Below, piece after piece: positions 19,287-27,833 of a stretch of 62,876 nucleotides of DNA; the first letter of the stretch is position 1, and the number at the start of each line of letters is the position of its first letter. The notes under the pieces are model-generated. The model worked only from the letters and a program-made list of their open reading frames with translations. It searched no databases and was not told where the DNA came from. Source of the stretch: Bacteroidales bacterium (GTDB lineage: Bacteria > Bacteroidota > Bacteroidia > Bacteroidales > WCHB1-69); NCBI GenBank assembly GCA_017651425.1, contig JAGCCZ010000003.1, forward strand, positions 1-62,876. The letters are read 5' to 3'. A program made the translations under genes and the position numbers.

Positions 19287-19760
19287 ATGGAAGAAGTAAA
19301 ATATTATTCTCAAGAGGGTTTGGATGCACTGAAGAAAGAACTCAGCCAGCTTGAGTCGGTAGAGAGACCCAAAATATCGCAGGCCATCGCGGAGGCGCGT
19401 GACAAGGGAGACTTGTCCGAGAACGCCGAATACGACGCTGCCAAGGAAGCCCAGGGCTTGTTGGAGATGAAAATCGCCAATTTGCGCAACCTCATCGCCA
19501 CCGCCCGTGTCCTCGATGAGTCCAAAATCGATGTCTCCAAGGTTCTGATCTATTCCATCGTTAAGATTAAAAATGTCAAGAACGGAATGACAATGACCTA
19601 CACCATCGTGCCGGAGTCGGAATCGGATTTCAAGGCGGGAAAAATCTCTGTCTCAAGTCCTATCGCCAAGGCCCTTATCGGTAATTCCAAAGGCGATGTG
19701 GTGACCGTGCAGGCTCCTGTCGGCACCATGGAGTTTGAAATTCTTGACATATCACGCTAA
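19287..19760 (+). CDS. greA: Transcription elongation factor GreA
   Basis: GreA rescues backtracked RNA polymerase by stimulating cleavage of the nascent RNA. The 157-residue protein has the N-terminal coiled coil with the acidic tip (AEARDKGDLSENAEYDAAKEAQG; the Asp and Glu insert into the polymerase channel) and the C-terminal FKBP-like domain ending in the SPIAKALIGNSKGDVV motif. The ATG at 19287 gives the family length; an upstream TTG at 19266 lies within the terminator hairpin and is unlikely. It heads a plus-strand run of six genes through dxs. Confidence 0.96.
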   Translation: MEEVKYYSQEGLDALKKELSQLESVERPKISQAIAEARDKGDLSENAEYDAAKEAQGLLEMKIANLRNLIATARVLDESKIDVSKVLIYSIVKIKNVKNGMTMTYTIVPESESDFKAGKISVSSPIAKALIGNSKGDVVTVQAPVGTMEFEILDISR

Positions 19761-19772
19761 TTCATCCCGATC

Positions 19773-20174
19773 ATGGAAGACACTATTTTCACAAAAATCA
19801 TCAAGGGCGAGATTCCTTGCTACAAAATTGCCGAGAACGATGAGTTTTTTGCTTTCTTGGACATCTCACCTATCGCACAGGGGCACACGCTTGTGGTGAC
19901 GAAGTTGCAAAACGACTATATCTTCGATTTGCCTGACGAGCTGTTGGGCAGGATGATGGTCTTCGCCAAGAAGGTGGCTTCTGGCATCAAGAAAGCCTTT
20001 CCGTGCAATCGTGTGGGCGTTGCGGTCATCGGCATCGATGTGCCGCACAATCACATTCACCTCGTCCCCATCAACGGGGTCGGCGACCTCAACTTCAAGG
20101 CCGAGCGTGTGAAGCTTACCGAAGAGGAGTTCAAGGCGACTGCCGCAGCCATATCGGCAGCCATCGAATGGTAA
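19773..20174 (+). CDS. HIT family nucleotide-binding hydrolase
   Basis: A 133-residue histidine-triad protein of the Hint/HinT branch, hydrolysing nucleoside phosphoramidates or related nucleotides in the cytoplasm. The start IFTKIIKGEIPCYKIAENDEFFAFLDISPIAQGH is typical and the triad is HNHIHLVP. It is complete and lies 12 bp after greA and 18 bp before the transketolase gene. Confidence 0.93.
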   Translation: MEDTIFTKIIKGEIPCYKIAENDEFFAFLDISPIAQGHTLVVTKLQNDYIFDLPDELLGRMMVFAKKVASGIKKAFPCNRVGVAVIGIDVPHNHIHLVPINGVGDLNFKAERVKLTEEEFKATAAAISAAIEW

Positions 20175-20192
20175 ATTAAAAATCCCATTATT

Positions 20193-21035
20193 ATGAATAC
20201 TAAAGATTTAGAAAACATTGCCGCACAGGTGCGCCGCGACATCATTCGGATGGTGCATGGTGCCAAGTCCGGTCATCCCGGTGGCTCGTTGGGTTGTGCC
20301 GACTTCATGACGGCCCTCTATTTCCAAATCATGGAGATAGATCCGACCCATTTCACGAAAGAGGGTGTTGGTGAAGACATGTTCTTTCTCTCCAATGGAC
20401 ACATCTCCCCGGTGCTCTACAGTGTCATGGCCCGCAGGGGGTATTTTCCTGTCGAGGAATTGGGAACCTTCCGCAAGCTGCATACACGTTTGCAAGGACA
20501 TCCCACGCCCGTAGAGGGTCTTCCTGGCATTCGCGTGGCCTCCGGCTCGCTCGGACAAGGCGTTTCCGTCGCCATCGGTGCAGCATTGGCCAAGAAAGCC
20601 AACAAAGACCCGCATCTCGTATTCGCCCTTACGGGTGACGGCGAGTTGCAGGAGGGACAGGTCTGGGAAGCATTCATGTTCGGTGGCGCCAAGAAGGTGG
20701 ACAACCTTATCGTGACCATCGACTACAACGGCAAGCAGATTGACGGTCCCACGGATGTCGTCATGTCTCTCGGCAAACTGCGCGCCAAGCTCGAAGCCTT
20801 TGGCTGGATGGTGCTCGAAATGGACGGCAACGACATGAAAAAGTGCGTGCAGACACTCACATTGGCGAAGACCATTTCCTGCAAAGGAAAGCCGATCGCC
20901 ATTGTCATGAAAACCGAGATGGGCAAGGGTGTGGATTTCATGATGGGAACCCACAAGTGGCATGGCACGCCTCCTAACGATGAGCAGGCGGAAGCGGCAT
21001 TAGCCCAACTTCCGGTCACCCTCGGCGATTACTAA
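20193..21035 (+). CDS. Transketolase, N-terminal (TPP-binding) subunit
   Basis: This 280-residue protein corresponds to the N-terminal pyrophosphate-binding half of transketolase. It has the GHPGGSLGCADF start, the SNGHISPVLYSVMARRGYF segment, GSLGQGVSVAIGAALA, and the TPP motif GDGELQEGQVWEA...DYNGKQIDG. Split transketolases need a second gene of about 310 residues (pyrimidine-binding and C-terminal domains), normally placed directly downstream. Here the next gene is an LptF/G permease and no C-terminal half is in the window. The protein is either paired with a distant subunit or has another role; it ends cleanly and shows no frameshift. Confidence 0.9.
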   Translation: MNTKDLENIAAQVRRDIIRMVHGAKSGHPGGSLGCADFMTALYFQIMEIDPTHFTKEGVGEDMFFLSNGHISPVLYSVMARRGYFPVEELGTFRKLHTRLQGHPTPVEGLPGIRVASGSLGQGVSVAIGAALAKKANKDPHLVFALTGDGELQEGQVWEAFMFGGAKKVDNLIVTIDYNGKQIDGPTDVVMSLGKLRAKLEAFGWMVLEMDGNDMKKCVQTLTLAKTISCKGKPIAIVMKTEMGKGVDFMMGTHKWHGTPPNDEQAEAALAQLPVTLGDY

Positions 21036-21046
21036 TTGCTTTCGAC

Positions 21047-22516
21047 GTGAAAATCATCAACAGATACCTCTGTAAAAACTTTTTAGGGCCATTTGTACTT
21101 ACGTTCTTCGTGGCCCTTTTTGTTCTGTTGATGCAATTTTTGTGGAAATGGGTGGATGAGCTTGTCGGCAAAGGTCTGGAGTTGACTGTCCTGTTGAAGC
21201 TGATGTTCTATGCCTCCATCACGCTGACCTCCATGGCTTTTCCGCTGGCCGTGTTGTTAGCGTCTTTGATGACGTTTGGCAATATGGGCGAGCGTTATGA
21301 GATTGTGGCGCTCAAATCCGCAGGCGTATCCGTGCAGAAAATGATGGCCCCGTTAGCCATCCTCTCCATAGTCATCGCTGCCATCGCCTTTGAGTTTTCC
21401 AACGAGGTTATCCCCAAAGCTACGGTAAAACTCCGTATGCTGCTTTTTGACATTCAGGAACAAAAGCCGGCCCTCAACATCGAAGAGGGAGTCTTCTATA
21501 CTGGTTTTGACAACTATGCCATTCGTGTGGGCAAGAAGATGCCCGATGGGGAGACGGTAAAAGATGTGATGATCTATGACCACTCCCGCAGGATGGGCAA
21601 CACTTCCGTCACGTATGCCAAACGGGGCACCATGCGTGTCACACCGGACAAGCAGTATCTGGTGTTTACCCTCTATGACGGCTCTTTTTGGGACGAAAGT
21701 CCGTTTGCGCGCGGTGGCAACGGCGGACGTTACCCGCTGACCCGGGCCACGTTCGACAAGCAATACAAGCGTTTCGACATGTCCGCTTTCTCGTTGGGCG
21801 AAACCGACGAGAATTTCTACGAAGGACATTCTACGGCCCTGTCAATAAGCGAGCTGAATGAAAGGATCGACACGCTGAAAAAAGAGCTGACCAAGTTGGC
21901 GCACGGTGCTTCCGACGTCTTTTTCGGGAATCTGTACTATTTCAACATCTTCATCAAAAACGACTCCACCCGCTTTGACACGATGACGCGCGCCCAAAGG
22001 TGCGATTTGGCTGACGTACCGGAAGACCAGGCGTTTAAGATATTCTCCTATGCAGACAATGCGTCCCGTTCTTTCATTTATTCCGTACGTTTTTCTTATC
22101 AGGACATGGAATTCCGGAACCGTTATCTGTGGAGTTTCCAGATCGAGTTTTTCCGGAAATTCACCCTGTCGCTGGCATGTGTGCTGTTTTTCTTTATCGG
22201 AGCTCCGTTGGGGTCCATCATCCGAAAGGGGGGCATCGGCATACCCCTGGTCGTAACGGTGGTCTTCTTCACGCTCTATTTCGCACTCTCCATCACGGGC
22301 GAGAAAATTGCCAAAAGCAGTGTTTGGCCTGTCTGGTTCGGGATGGGCCTCTCCTCTTTCATTCTATTGCCCATTTGTATATTCCTCACCCGCCATGCCA
22401 CCACCGACTCGGCGGTACTGTCGCCTGACACGTATGCCAAGATTGTGGAAAACATAAAAAAATTCAAGTTATTTGGTAGAAAAAAAAGACATGAAGATAC
22501 TGCAACTTTGTCATAA
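21047..22516 (+). CDS. LptF/LptG family lipopolysaccharide-export permease
   Basis: A 489-residue protein with three transmembrane segments at each end (about 12-100 and 380-470) around a long periplasmic beta-jellyroll, as in the YjgP/YjgQ family. These subunits pass LPS from the LptB2FG ABC transporter to LptC and LptA. The motif FALLVLLMQFLWKWVDEL near the start and FFFIGAPLGSIIRKGGIG near the last transmembrane block are typical. Bacteroidota often carry one or two such genes and I cannot tell LptF from LptG. Translation starts at GTG 21047. Its last 26 bp overlap the next gene. Confidence 0.9.
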   Translation: MKIINRYLCKNFLGPFVLTFFVALFVLLMQFLWKWVDELVGKGLELTVLLKLMFYASITLTSMAFPLAVLLASLMTFGNMGERYEIVALKSAGVSVQKMMAPLAILSIVIAAIAFEFSNEVIPKATVKLRMLLFDIQEQKPALNIEEGVFYTGFDNYAIRVGKKMPDGETVKDVMIYDHSRRMGNTSVTYAKRGTMRVTPDKQYLVFTLYDGSFWDESPFARGGNGGRYPLTRATFDKQYKRFDMSAFSLGETDENFYEGHSTALSISELNERIDTLKKELTKLAHGASDVFFGNLYYFNIFIKNDSTRFDTMTRAQRCDLADVPEDQAFKIFSYADNASRSFIYSVRFSYQDMEFRNRYLWSFQIEFFRKFTLSLACVLFFFIGAPLGSIIRKGGIGIPLVVTVVFFTLYFALSITGEKIAKSSVWPVWFGMGLSSFILLPICIFLTRHATTDSAVLSPDTYAKIVENIKKFKLFGRKKRHEDTATLS

Positions 22517-23699
22517 ACCTCCCTTGCCGCAAGTTGACGGCGGGTGCATTGCCATGCACAACATCACCCAGGGGCTGCTTAACAGCGGTCAGGAGGTGCG
22601 TGTATTGGCTGTGACGACACCCAAGCATCCTGTCAAGACGGACGCTTTCCCCGAAGAATACCTGCAAAAAACGCATTTTGAGTCGGTGTTCATTGACACT
22701 ACCCCGAAAATCGGGACCGCAATCGGCAGCTTGTTTCGTCGTCAGGCATACCAGATCAGCAGGTTCTACAGCAAGGAGATGGCGGATAAATTGACTCGCA
22801 TTCTCACATCGGAACCGTTTGACATCGTTCATGTGGAGTCCATCTACATGACCCCTTATATTCCTGTTATTCGCAAGCATTCAAAAGCCAGAATCGTTTT
22901 GCGAATGCACAATATCGAGCATCTGATTTGGGAGCGATTGGCATCCAACGAGCGTAATCCTTTCCGTAAGTGGATATACAAGACGAACTGCAACCAGCTT
23001 CGCCGCGTGGAAGAGCATATTTTAGAATCCGTGGATGGCTATATGGCCATTTCCGATCCGGACTTCACCTATTTTTCCACAACAACGCCTGATGTCAGGG
23101 GCACCGTGGTGCCTTTTGGCATTGACATGAAGAACTACGAGGTGGAAGATGACTATATTCCCTCGGAAAAGCCCTCGCTCTTTCACATTGGCAGCATGAA
23201 CTGGTCGCCCAACGTGGAGGGTATGGAGTGGTTCTTGGACGAGGTTTGGCCCGGCATCCACGAGCAGCATCCAGAGCTCACCTTCACGCTCGCAGGCCGC
23301 AGTATCCCGGCGAGCATCCTCCAGCGCCACGATCCCAATGTCAGCATCGTCGGGGCCGTGCCGTCCGCCAATGAGTTCATGCTCGACCATGATATCATGA
23401 TTGTGCCGTTGCTCTCCGGCAGTGGCATTCGCATCAAGATTGTGGAGGCTATGGCTTTGGGCCGTGTGGTGGTCACCACCAGTGTGGGAGCGGAAGGGTT
23501 GTCTGTCGAAAACGGCAAACACCTCTTCATCGCCGACACGCCGGAAGAGTTTCTCTCTGTCATCGACAAGTGCATTGCCACCCCTGACATTTGTACCATC
23601 ATCGGTGAAAATGCCCGTGATATCATCTCTGTCAAACATAACAACAGCATTATCACTGGGAAAATGCTCGATTTCTATCAGCAAACTCTCAATTCTTAG
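22491..23699 (+). CDS. Glycosyltransferase, GT4 family (GT-B fold)
   Basis: This 402-residue protein has a GT-B N-terminal domain (MKILQLCHKPPLPQVDGGCIA) and a C-terminal nucleotide-sugar domain with a LLSGSGIRIKIVEAMALGRVVVTTSVGAEGL segment. It probably transfers a sugar to a lipid carrier, LPS or a surface polysaccharide; donor and acceptor are unknown. The ATG at 22491 is preferred to the upstream TTG because MKILQL starts the first Rossmann strand. The start overlaps the end of the LPS-export permease gene, which fits a role in LPS or envelope glycan assembly. Confidence 0.88.
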   Translation: MKILQLCHKPPLPQVDGGCIAMHNITQGLLNSGQEVRVLAVTTPKHPVKTDAFPEEYLQKTHFESVFIDTTPKIGTAIGSLFRRQAYQISRFYSKEMADKLTRILTSEPFDIVHVESIYMTPYIPVIRKHSKARIVLRMHNIEHLIWERLASNERNPFRKWIYKTNCNQLRRVEEHILESVDGYMAISDPDFTYFSTTTPDVRGTVVPFGIDMKNYEVEDDYIPSEKPSLFHIGSMNWSPNVEGMEWFLDEVWPGIHEQHPELTFTLAGRSIPASILQRHDPNVSIVGAVPSANEFMLDHDIMIVPLLSGSGIRIKIVEAMALGRVVVTTSVGAEGLSVENGKHLFIADTPEEFLSVIDKCIATPDICTIIGENARDIISVKHNNSIITGKMLDFYQQTLNS

Positions 23700-23701
23700 T
23701 C

Positions 23702-25591
23702 ATGCGATATCTTGATTCCATACATACACCCGAGGATTTGCGAAAATTGCCGGTTGAGAAGTTGCCGCAATTGTGCGATGAGTTGCGCCAGTTCATCATA
23801 GAGCAGACGGCCCGTCATCCGGGACACCTTGGCTCCAGTCTGGGCGTGGTGGAACTCACGGTGGCCATTCACTATGTGTTCAACACACCCGACGACCGTC
23901 TGGTTTGGGACGTGGGGCATCAGGCTTACGGGCACAAGATTCTGACGGGGCGCAAGGAGGCGTTTGCCACAAACCGATGTTACAACGGAATTAGCGGCTT
24001 TCCGCGCCGTGAGGAGAGCGAATACGATGCTTTTGGCACCGGACACTCCTCCACTTCCATTTCCGCTGTCTTGGGCATGGCAATGGCCTCCAAAATGGAA
24101 GGTAACAAGAAACGCAACCATATCGCGGTCATCGGCGATGGCGCCATCGGAGGCGGCATGGCTTTCGAGGCCATGAACCAGGCCTCCTACCGCGATGTCA
24201 ACATGCTTGTCATCCTCAACGACAACAAAATTTCCATTGACCAAAGCACGGGTGCCATGAGCAAATATTTGCTCTCCATCACCACCTCGCCGGCCTATAA
24301 CCGCTTTAAAAATCGCCTTTGGAATCTGTTTACCTTCAAGAGTCAGCAGTCCAACAAGATTACCAATTTTTTCAGCAAGATGGGCAATGGGTTGAAAGGC
24401 TATCTGCTGGGTGGCAGCAACTTGTTCCAAAGTCTTGGTTACCGCTATTTCGGTCCGGCGGACGGGCATGATGTCGTTTCGCTGGTCAAGACCCTGCGTA
24501 GTCTCAAAAAGTTGCCGGGGCTGAAACTTTTCCATGTGCTTACTGTCAAGGGCAAGGGTTTGGATATGGCCGAGCAGCATCAAACCACCTATCATGCGCC
24601 TGGCAAATTCAATCCAGACACCGGTCAGATCATAGAACCCCATACCGAAGGCATGCCTCCAAAGTATCAGGATGTTTTCGGGCATACCATACTTGAAATC
24701 GCCCGTCAGGACGAGAAGGTGGTGGGTATCACGCCTGCCATGGCCACGGGTTGCTCTCTGACCATCATGGACGAAGTGTTTCCCGAGCGCGTTTTTGATG
24801 TGGGCATTGCCGAACAGCATGCCGTCACTTTCTCTGCCGGCTTGGCCGCCGAGGGCTACATCCCGTTCTGCAACATTTACTCTTCATTTCTGCAGCGTGG
24901 CTATGACCAGGTGATTCACGACGTAGCGTTGCAGAAACTGCCTGTCATTTTCTGCATCGACCGTGCGGGATTGGTAGGGGAGGATGGTGCCACCCATCAG
25001 GGGGCTTTCGATCTGGCATTTTTGCGTGCCGTCCCCGATCTTATCATTGCCTCCCCGCTCAACGAGCATGAATTGCGCAACATGATGGTGACAGCTTACC
25101 ATAATGCCAAGCAAGGAGGGTTGCCCTTTGTGGTCCGATATCCCCGGGGTCGCGGCGTTTTAGTGGATTGGCACAACGAGCCGCAGGACATTGCCATCGG
25201 GAAAGGGCGGCTGCTCCGCGAAGGCGAGCGGCTGCTTGTGCTCTCACTCGGCCCGTTAGGCAACAATGTCTCCGCCGCGCTGGATGTCCTGCAGCAGGAC
25301 AACATCCGCCCGGCACACGTAGACCTTCGTTTCCTCAAGCCGCTTGACGAGGAGTTGTTACGCAACTTGGCCGCACAATATCCTGCATGGCTTACCGTGG
25401 AGGATGGCACTGAAAAGGGTGGACTTTTCTCCGCGGTCGCTGAGTTTTTGGAAAACAACAAATTGAAGAATACGCTTTACCACATTGCCATCCCCGATCG
25501 TTTCATAGCGCACGGTGACATTCCCAGCATTCATCATGAAGTGGGCTTCGGGGTGGACGATATTGTGAGTAGAATCCGAGAGATTAGTTAA
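23702..25591 (+). CDS. dxs: 1-deoxy-D-xylulose-5-phosphate synthase
   Basis: Dxs condenses pyruvate and glyceraldehyde 3-phosphate to DXP, the first step of the MEP isoprenoid pathway and a source of precursor for thiamine and pyridoxal phosphate. The 629-residue protein shows GHPGHLGSSLGVVELT, WDVGHQAYGHKILTGR, GHSSTSISAVLGMA, the TPP motif GDGAIGGGMAFEAMNQ...LNDN, the AEQHAVTFSAGLA segment and DRAGLVGEDGATHQG. The length is normal. It starts 2 bp after the glycosyltransferase stop codon and converges with mreB with only 5 bp between stop codons. Confidence 0.96.
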   Translation: MRYLDSIHTPEDLRKLPVEKLPQLCDELRQFIIEQTARHPGHLGSSLGVVELTVAIHYVFNTPDDRLVWDVGHQAYGHKILTGRKEAFATNRCYNGISGFPRREESEYDAFGTGHSSTSISAVLGMAMASKMEGNKKRNHIAVIGDGAIGGGMAFEAMNQASYRDVNMLVILNDNKISIDQSTGAMSKYLLSITTSPAYNRFKNRLWNLFTFKSQQSNKITNFFSKMGNGLKGYLLGGSNLFQSLGYRYFGPADGHDVVSLVKTLRSLKKLPGLKLFHVLTVKGKGLDMAEQHQTTYHAPGKFNPDTGQIIEPHTEGMPPKYQDVFGHTILEIARQDEKVVGITPAMATGCSLTIMDEVFPERVFDVGIAEQHAVTFSAGLAAEGYIPFCNIYSSFLQRGYDQVIHDVALQKLPVIFCIDRAGLVGEDGATHQGAFDLAFLRAVPDLIIASPLNEHELRNMMVTAYHNAKQGGLPFVVRYPRGRGVLVDWHNEPQDIAIGKGRLLREGERLLVLSLGPLGNNVSAALDVLQQDNIRPAHVDLRFLKPLDEELLRNLAAQYPAWLTVEDGTEKGGLFSAVAEFLENNKLKNTLYHIAIPDRFIAHGDIPSIHHEVGFGVDDIVSRIREIS

Positions 25592-25596
25592 ACGAA

Positions 25597-26619
25597 CTAT
25601 TTCATCAAGAACGGGAACTTGTCGAAGTTCTTGAGGGCGATAGCTGTGCCGCGGGCGACGGCCTTGAGGGGGTCTTCGGCCACGTGGACCTTCAGTGTGG
25701 TTTTGCGTGAAATACGCTTGTCAAGTCCGCGCAGGAGGGAGCCGCCGCCGGCCAGGTAGATGCCGGTCTTGTAAATATCGGCAGATAGCTCGGGCGGCGT
25801 TTTCTCCAGGGCATTGTTGACGGCCGTCTCGATGAGGGCGATGGAGCCGTCGAGGGCTTGTGCGATCTCGCGGTGGCTGACCTTGACGGCCACAGGGATT
25901 CCGTGGACGAGGTCGCGGCCATACACTTCATAGTCGGCAGGCGGGTTCTCGATATCTTCAAGTGCGGAGCCCACGTTGATTTTGATTTGCTCGGCTGTAG
26001 CCACGCCGATGGCAATGTTGTGGGTTTTGCGCATGTAGTTGATAATGTCATTGTTGAAACGGTCGCCAGCCACCTTGACGGAGGTGCTGGTGGTGATGCC
26101 GCCGAGGGCGATGACGGCGATTTCGCTCGTGCCGCCACCGATGTCAATGACCATGTTGCCGTTGGCATCCAGCACGTCGATGCCGATGCCGATGGCGGCG
26201 GCCATGGGCTCGTGGATCATGCGGACCTCCTTGGCCCCGGCCTGCTCGGCGGAGTCGCGTACGGCACGCTCCTCCACCTCCGTGATGCCGGAGGGGATAC
26301 AAATCACCATCTTGAGGGCGGGAGGGAAGAAATATCCCTTGGAGCCCGTCATCTTGATGAACTCGCGCAACATCATCTCTGTGCCCTGGAAGTCGGCAAT
26401 GACGCCATCACGCAGGGGACGTGTGGTGATGATGCCCGGCGGCGTGCGCCCTTCCATCATCAATGCCTTTTTGCCTACGGCCTTCACAGACTTGGTCTTT
26501 GTGTCTATGGCGATGATAGACGGCTCATCCACAACAACTTGGTTGTTATGCAAAATCACGGTGTTCGCCGTGCCCAAGTCTATGGCTATCTCCTTTGTGA
26601 AAAACGAAAATAATCCCAT
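25597..26619 (-). CDS. mreB: Rod shape-determining protein MreB
   Basis: MreB is the bacterial actin that organises the elongasome under the inner membrane. The 340-residue protein has the actin-fold motifs: phosphate 1 IAIDLGTANTVI, connect 1 and phosphate 2 (VIDIGGGTSEIAVIALGG) and the adenosine motif YLAGGGSLLRGLDKRI. I start it at the ATG at 26619 (MGLFSFFTKEIAIDLG) because the -7 box TACTTTTG at 26639-26646 lies just upstream, which would put an earlier start inside the promoter. It is convergent with dxs; mreC and mreD are not adjacent. Confidence 0.96.
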   Translation of the reverse strand: MGLFSFFTKEIAIDLGTANTVILHNNQVVVDEPSIIAIDTKTKSVKAVGKKALMMEGRTPPGIITTRPLRDGVIADFQGTEMMLREFIKMTGSKGYFFPPALKMVICIPSGITEVEERAVRDSAEQAGAKEVRMIHEPMAAAIGIGIDVLDANGNMVIDIGGGTSEIAVIALGGITTSTSVKVAGDRFNNDIINYMRKTHNIAIGVATAEQIKINVGSALEDIENPPADYEVYGRDLVHGIPVAVKVSHREIAQALDGSIALIETAVNNALEKTPPELSADIYKTGIYLAGGGSLLRGLDKRISRKTTLKVHVAEDPLKAVARGTAIALKNFDKFPFLMK

Positions 26620-26638
26620 ATCTATAAAATTAAGTTTG

Positions 26639-26646
26639 CAAAAGTA
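26639..26646 (-). promoter_or_regulatory. -7 promoter box for mreB
   Basis: TACTTTTG on the minus strand matches TAnnTTTG and lies 20 bp upstream of the mreB ATG. A clear -33 element is not seen. Confidence 0.55.
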
Positions 26647-26700
26647 CAAAATAATCAATTCTTATACGATATTATTTTTCGTTTGGTTACACTTTTTTTG

Positions 26701-26708
26701 TACTTTTG
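26701..26708 (+). promoter_or_regulatory. -7 promoter box for the SPOR-domain gene
   Basis: TACTTTTG matches TAnnTTTG and lies 15 bp upstream of the ATG at 26723. A TTTG at 26682-26685 could act as the -33 element, though the 15-bp gap is short. Confidence 0.55.
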
Positions 26709-26722
26709 CCGAAAATATTTTT

Positions 26723-27115
26723 ATGAGAAGCTTTATCGTAACATTGGTCCTGATAATCAGTTGTGTACAGTGCATGGCGCAAAACTCTGTGCATTACAGC
26801 GTGGAGCCTGCCATTGCCAATATTCAGGATGATTATGTGCGCACATGGAGGCGTCTGGGCGAGATGAACGGCTATCGCATCCAGATCGCGGCGGTTACGG
26901 GCACCAATTCGAAAAGCACGGCTGAAAGCGAGCGTTATCTTTTCCTGAGTCGCTATCCTGATATTCCCGCCTACATCTCCTATATGGAGCCCTATTTCAG
27001 GATCAGGGTGGGCAATTTCGCCTCCCGGCTCGATGCCTATTTCGCCCTGCAGGAGATCATCTCCCTGTATCCGAATGCCTATATTATTCCGGATAAGATT
27101 ACATATTCAAATTAG
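26723..27115 (+). CDS. Secreted SPOR-domain protein
   Basis: This 130-residue protein has an N-terminal signal sequence (about 1-20, ending CMAQ) and a C-terminal SPOR domain (about 45-126; YRIQIAAVTGTNSKSTAESE then YFRIRVGNFASRLDAYFALQEI). SPOR domains bind denuded glycan strands of septal peptidoglycan, so a cell-division or envelope role is likely. I place the start at 26723, just downstream of a -7 box; the frame stays open further upstream only because it runs antisense to mreB. It is divergent from mreB. Confidence 0.88.
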   Translation: MRSFIVTLVLIISCVQCMAQNSVHYSVEPAIANIQDDYVRTWRRLGEMNGYRIQIAAVTGTNSKSTAESERYLFLSRYPDIPAYISYMEPYFRIRVGNFASRLDAYFALQEIISLYPNAYIIPDKITYSN

Positions 27116-27159
27116 TGAACAGTGATCAGTGATGAGTGATCAGTGAAGAGTGAACAGGG
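27114..27159. repeat. Cluster of AGTGATCAGTGA-type repeats
   Basis: At least four imperfect copies of a motif around TGATCA follow each other directly after the SPOR-gene stop codon. The reverse complement matches the cluster at 216-246. Function unknown; it begins within the stop codon of the gene. Confidence 0.65.
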
Positions 27160-27309
27160 ATTAATTCCAACAGCCGTTGGCAGTTCGCTTTAACTCTTAA
27201 CTATAAACTCTTAACTCTATTTGAGCAGCCTCGATAGGGGCTAGAGCTCGGTAGAAATAATAGATAATGCTCTTCCTTGAGCAGTCCCGGAGGGACAAAA
27301 TCTTATTAA

Positions 27310-27338
27310 CCCCAGACTAAACGCAGTGCAGTCTGGGG
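27310..27338. repeat. Inverted repeat flanking structured element copy A
   Basis: CCCCAGACT (27310-27318) and AGTCTGGGG (27330-27338) form a perfect 9-bp stem with an 11-nt loop. A matching hairpin with a different stem (CCAGGGGTT/AACCCCTGG, 50152-50192) sits in the same place next to copy B, so position and architecture are kept while the stem sequence differs. Confidence 0.75.
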
Positions 27339-27344
27339 CAGGAC

Positions 27345-27680
27345 GGTGCGCGGGAAAATCGCGGCGCGGGAGAAGGTTGAGGCGAGGGTGTTCGTTGCTC
27401 GCCGCGAAACGGGTGTGGGGTTCGACGAGCCTGCGTGAGGGATTGAAGCGGGAATGATTTTGGCGGTAATGCGTTCCCTGGGAGACGGAGGTTCCGCTTG
27501 ACGCTTCGCGTCTCGCGGAATGATGGTGGGTTCTATGCCAAAATCATTAGAGCGGAAAGCCCGACGGCGCGACGGCATTTGATTGCGTGCGCAATTACGG
27601 ATGCATTTCCGTGCCGCCGCGCCGGCACGCCCAAATAAAAAAAAGAAGCAAAAGCCCTGATTTGTACCATCAAGTGTATA
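27345..27680. repeat. Large structured dispersed element, copy A
   Basis: About 336 bp, G+C-rich, clearly related (I judge well over 80% identical) to 50200-50534. It contains three inverted repeats: TCGCGGCG/CGCCGCGA (27359-27366, 27400-27407), AATGATTTTGGC/GCCAAAATCATT (27453-27464, 27537-27548) enclosing TTCCGC/GCGGAA and GACGC/GCGTC, and a 13-bp arm pair 27565-27577/27612-27624 with one A-C mismatch. An A-tract follows on this strand. It has no conserved long reading frame. A structured RNA or a non-autonomous mobile element are the alternatives; the strand of any RNA is unknown. Confidence 0.7.
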
Positions 27681-27833
27681 AGGAACTATCTTTTTCCAAA
27701 AAAAGCAACCATCGTGTCGGATAATTCATTATTTTTGCTTCGCGAAAATGGGCTGCACTCGGCATAATTCAAGCAAGCTTGACTCTGCTCTCGTTTGCAC
27801 CATTTTTGCGGTCGTGAAACTAAACTAACAGAT

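Larger units (their letters stand above)
27116..27833. other. Intergenic region made of dispersed repeats
   Basis: This 718-bp stretch has no credible gene. From left to right it holds the TGATCA-type repeats, two related short motifs containing GAGCAGYC and AGCTCGGTAG, a GTCCC-GGA-GGGAC hairpin (about 27279-27291), the CCCCAGACT/AGTCTGGGG hairpin at 27310-27338, the large structured element at 27345-27680, and an A+T-rich leader to folD. Short open frames in it overlap the inverted repeats and lack homology clues. Confidence 0.65.

Noticed and set aside
26039..26722. N-terminal extension of the SPOR-domain protein
   Set aside because: The extra residues run antisense to mreB and through both promoters; the -7 box and signal peptide favour the ATG at 26723.
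27306..27578. Possible small protein in the structured element
   Set aside because: The frame is not kept in copy B at 50200-50534 beyond what the repeat explains, and no homology or ribosome-binding signal is evident.
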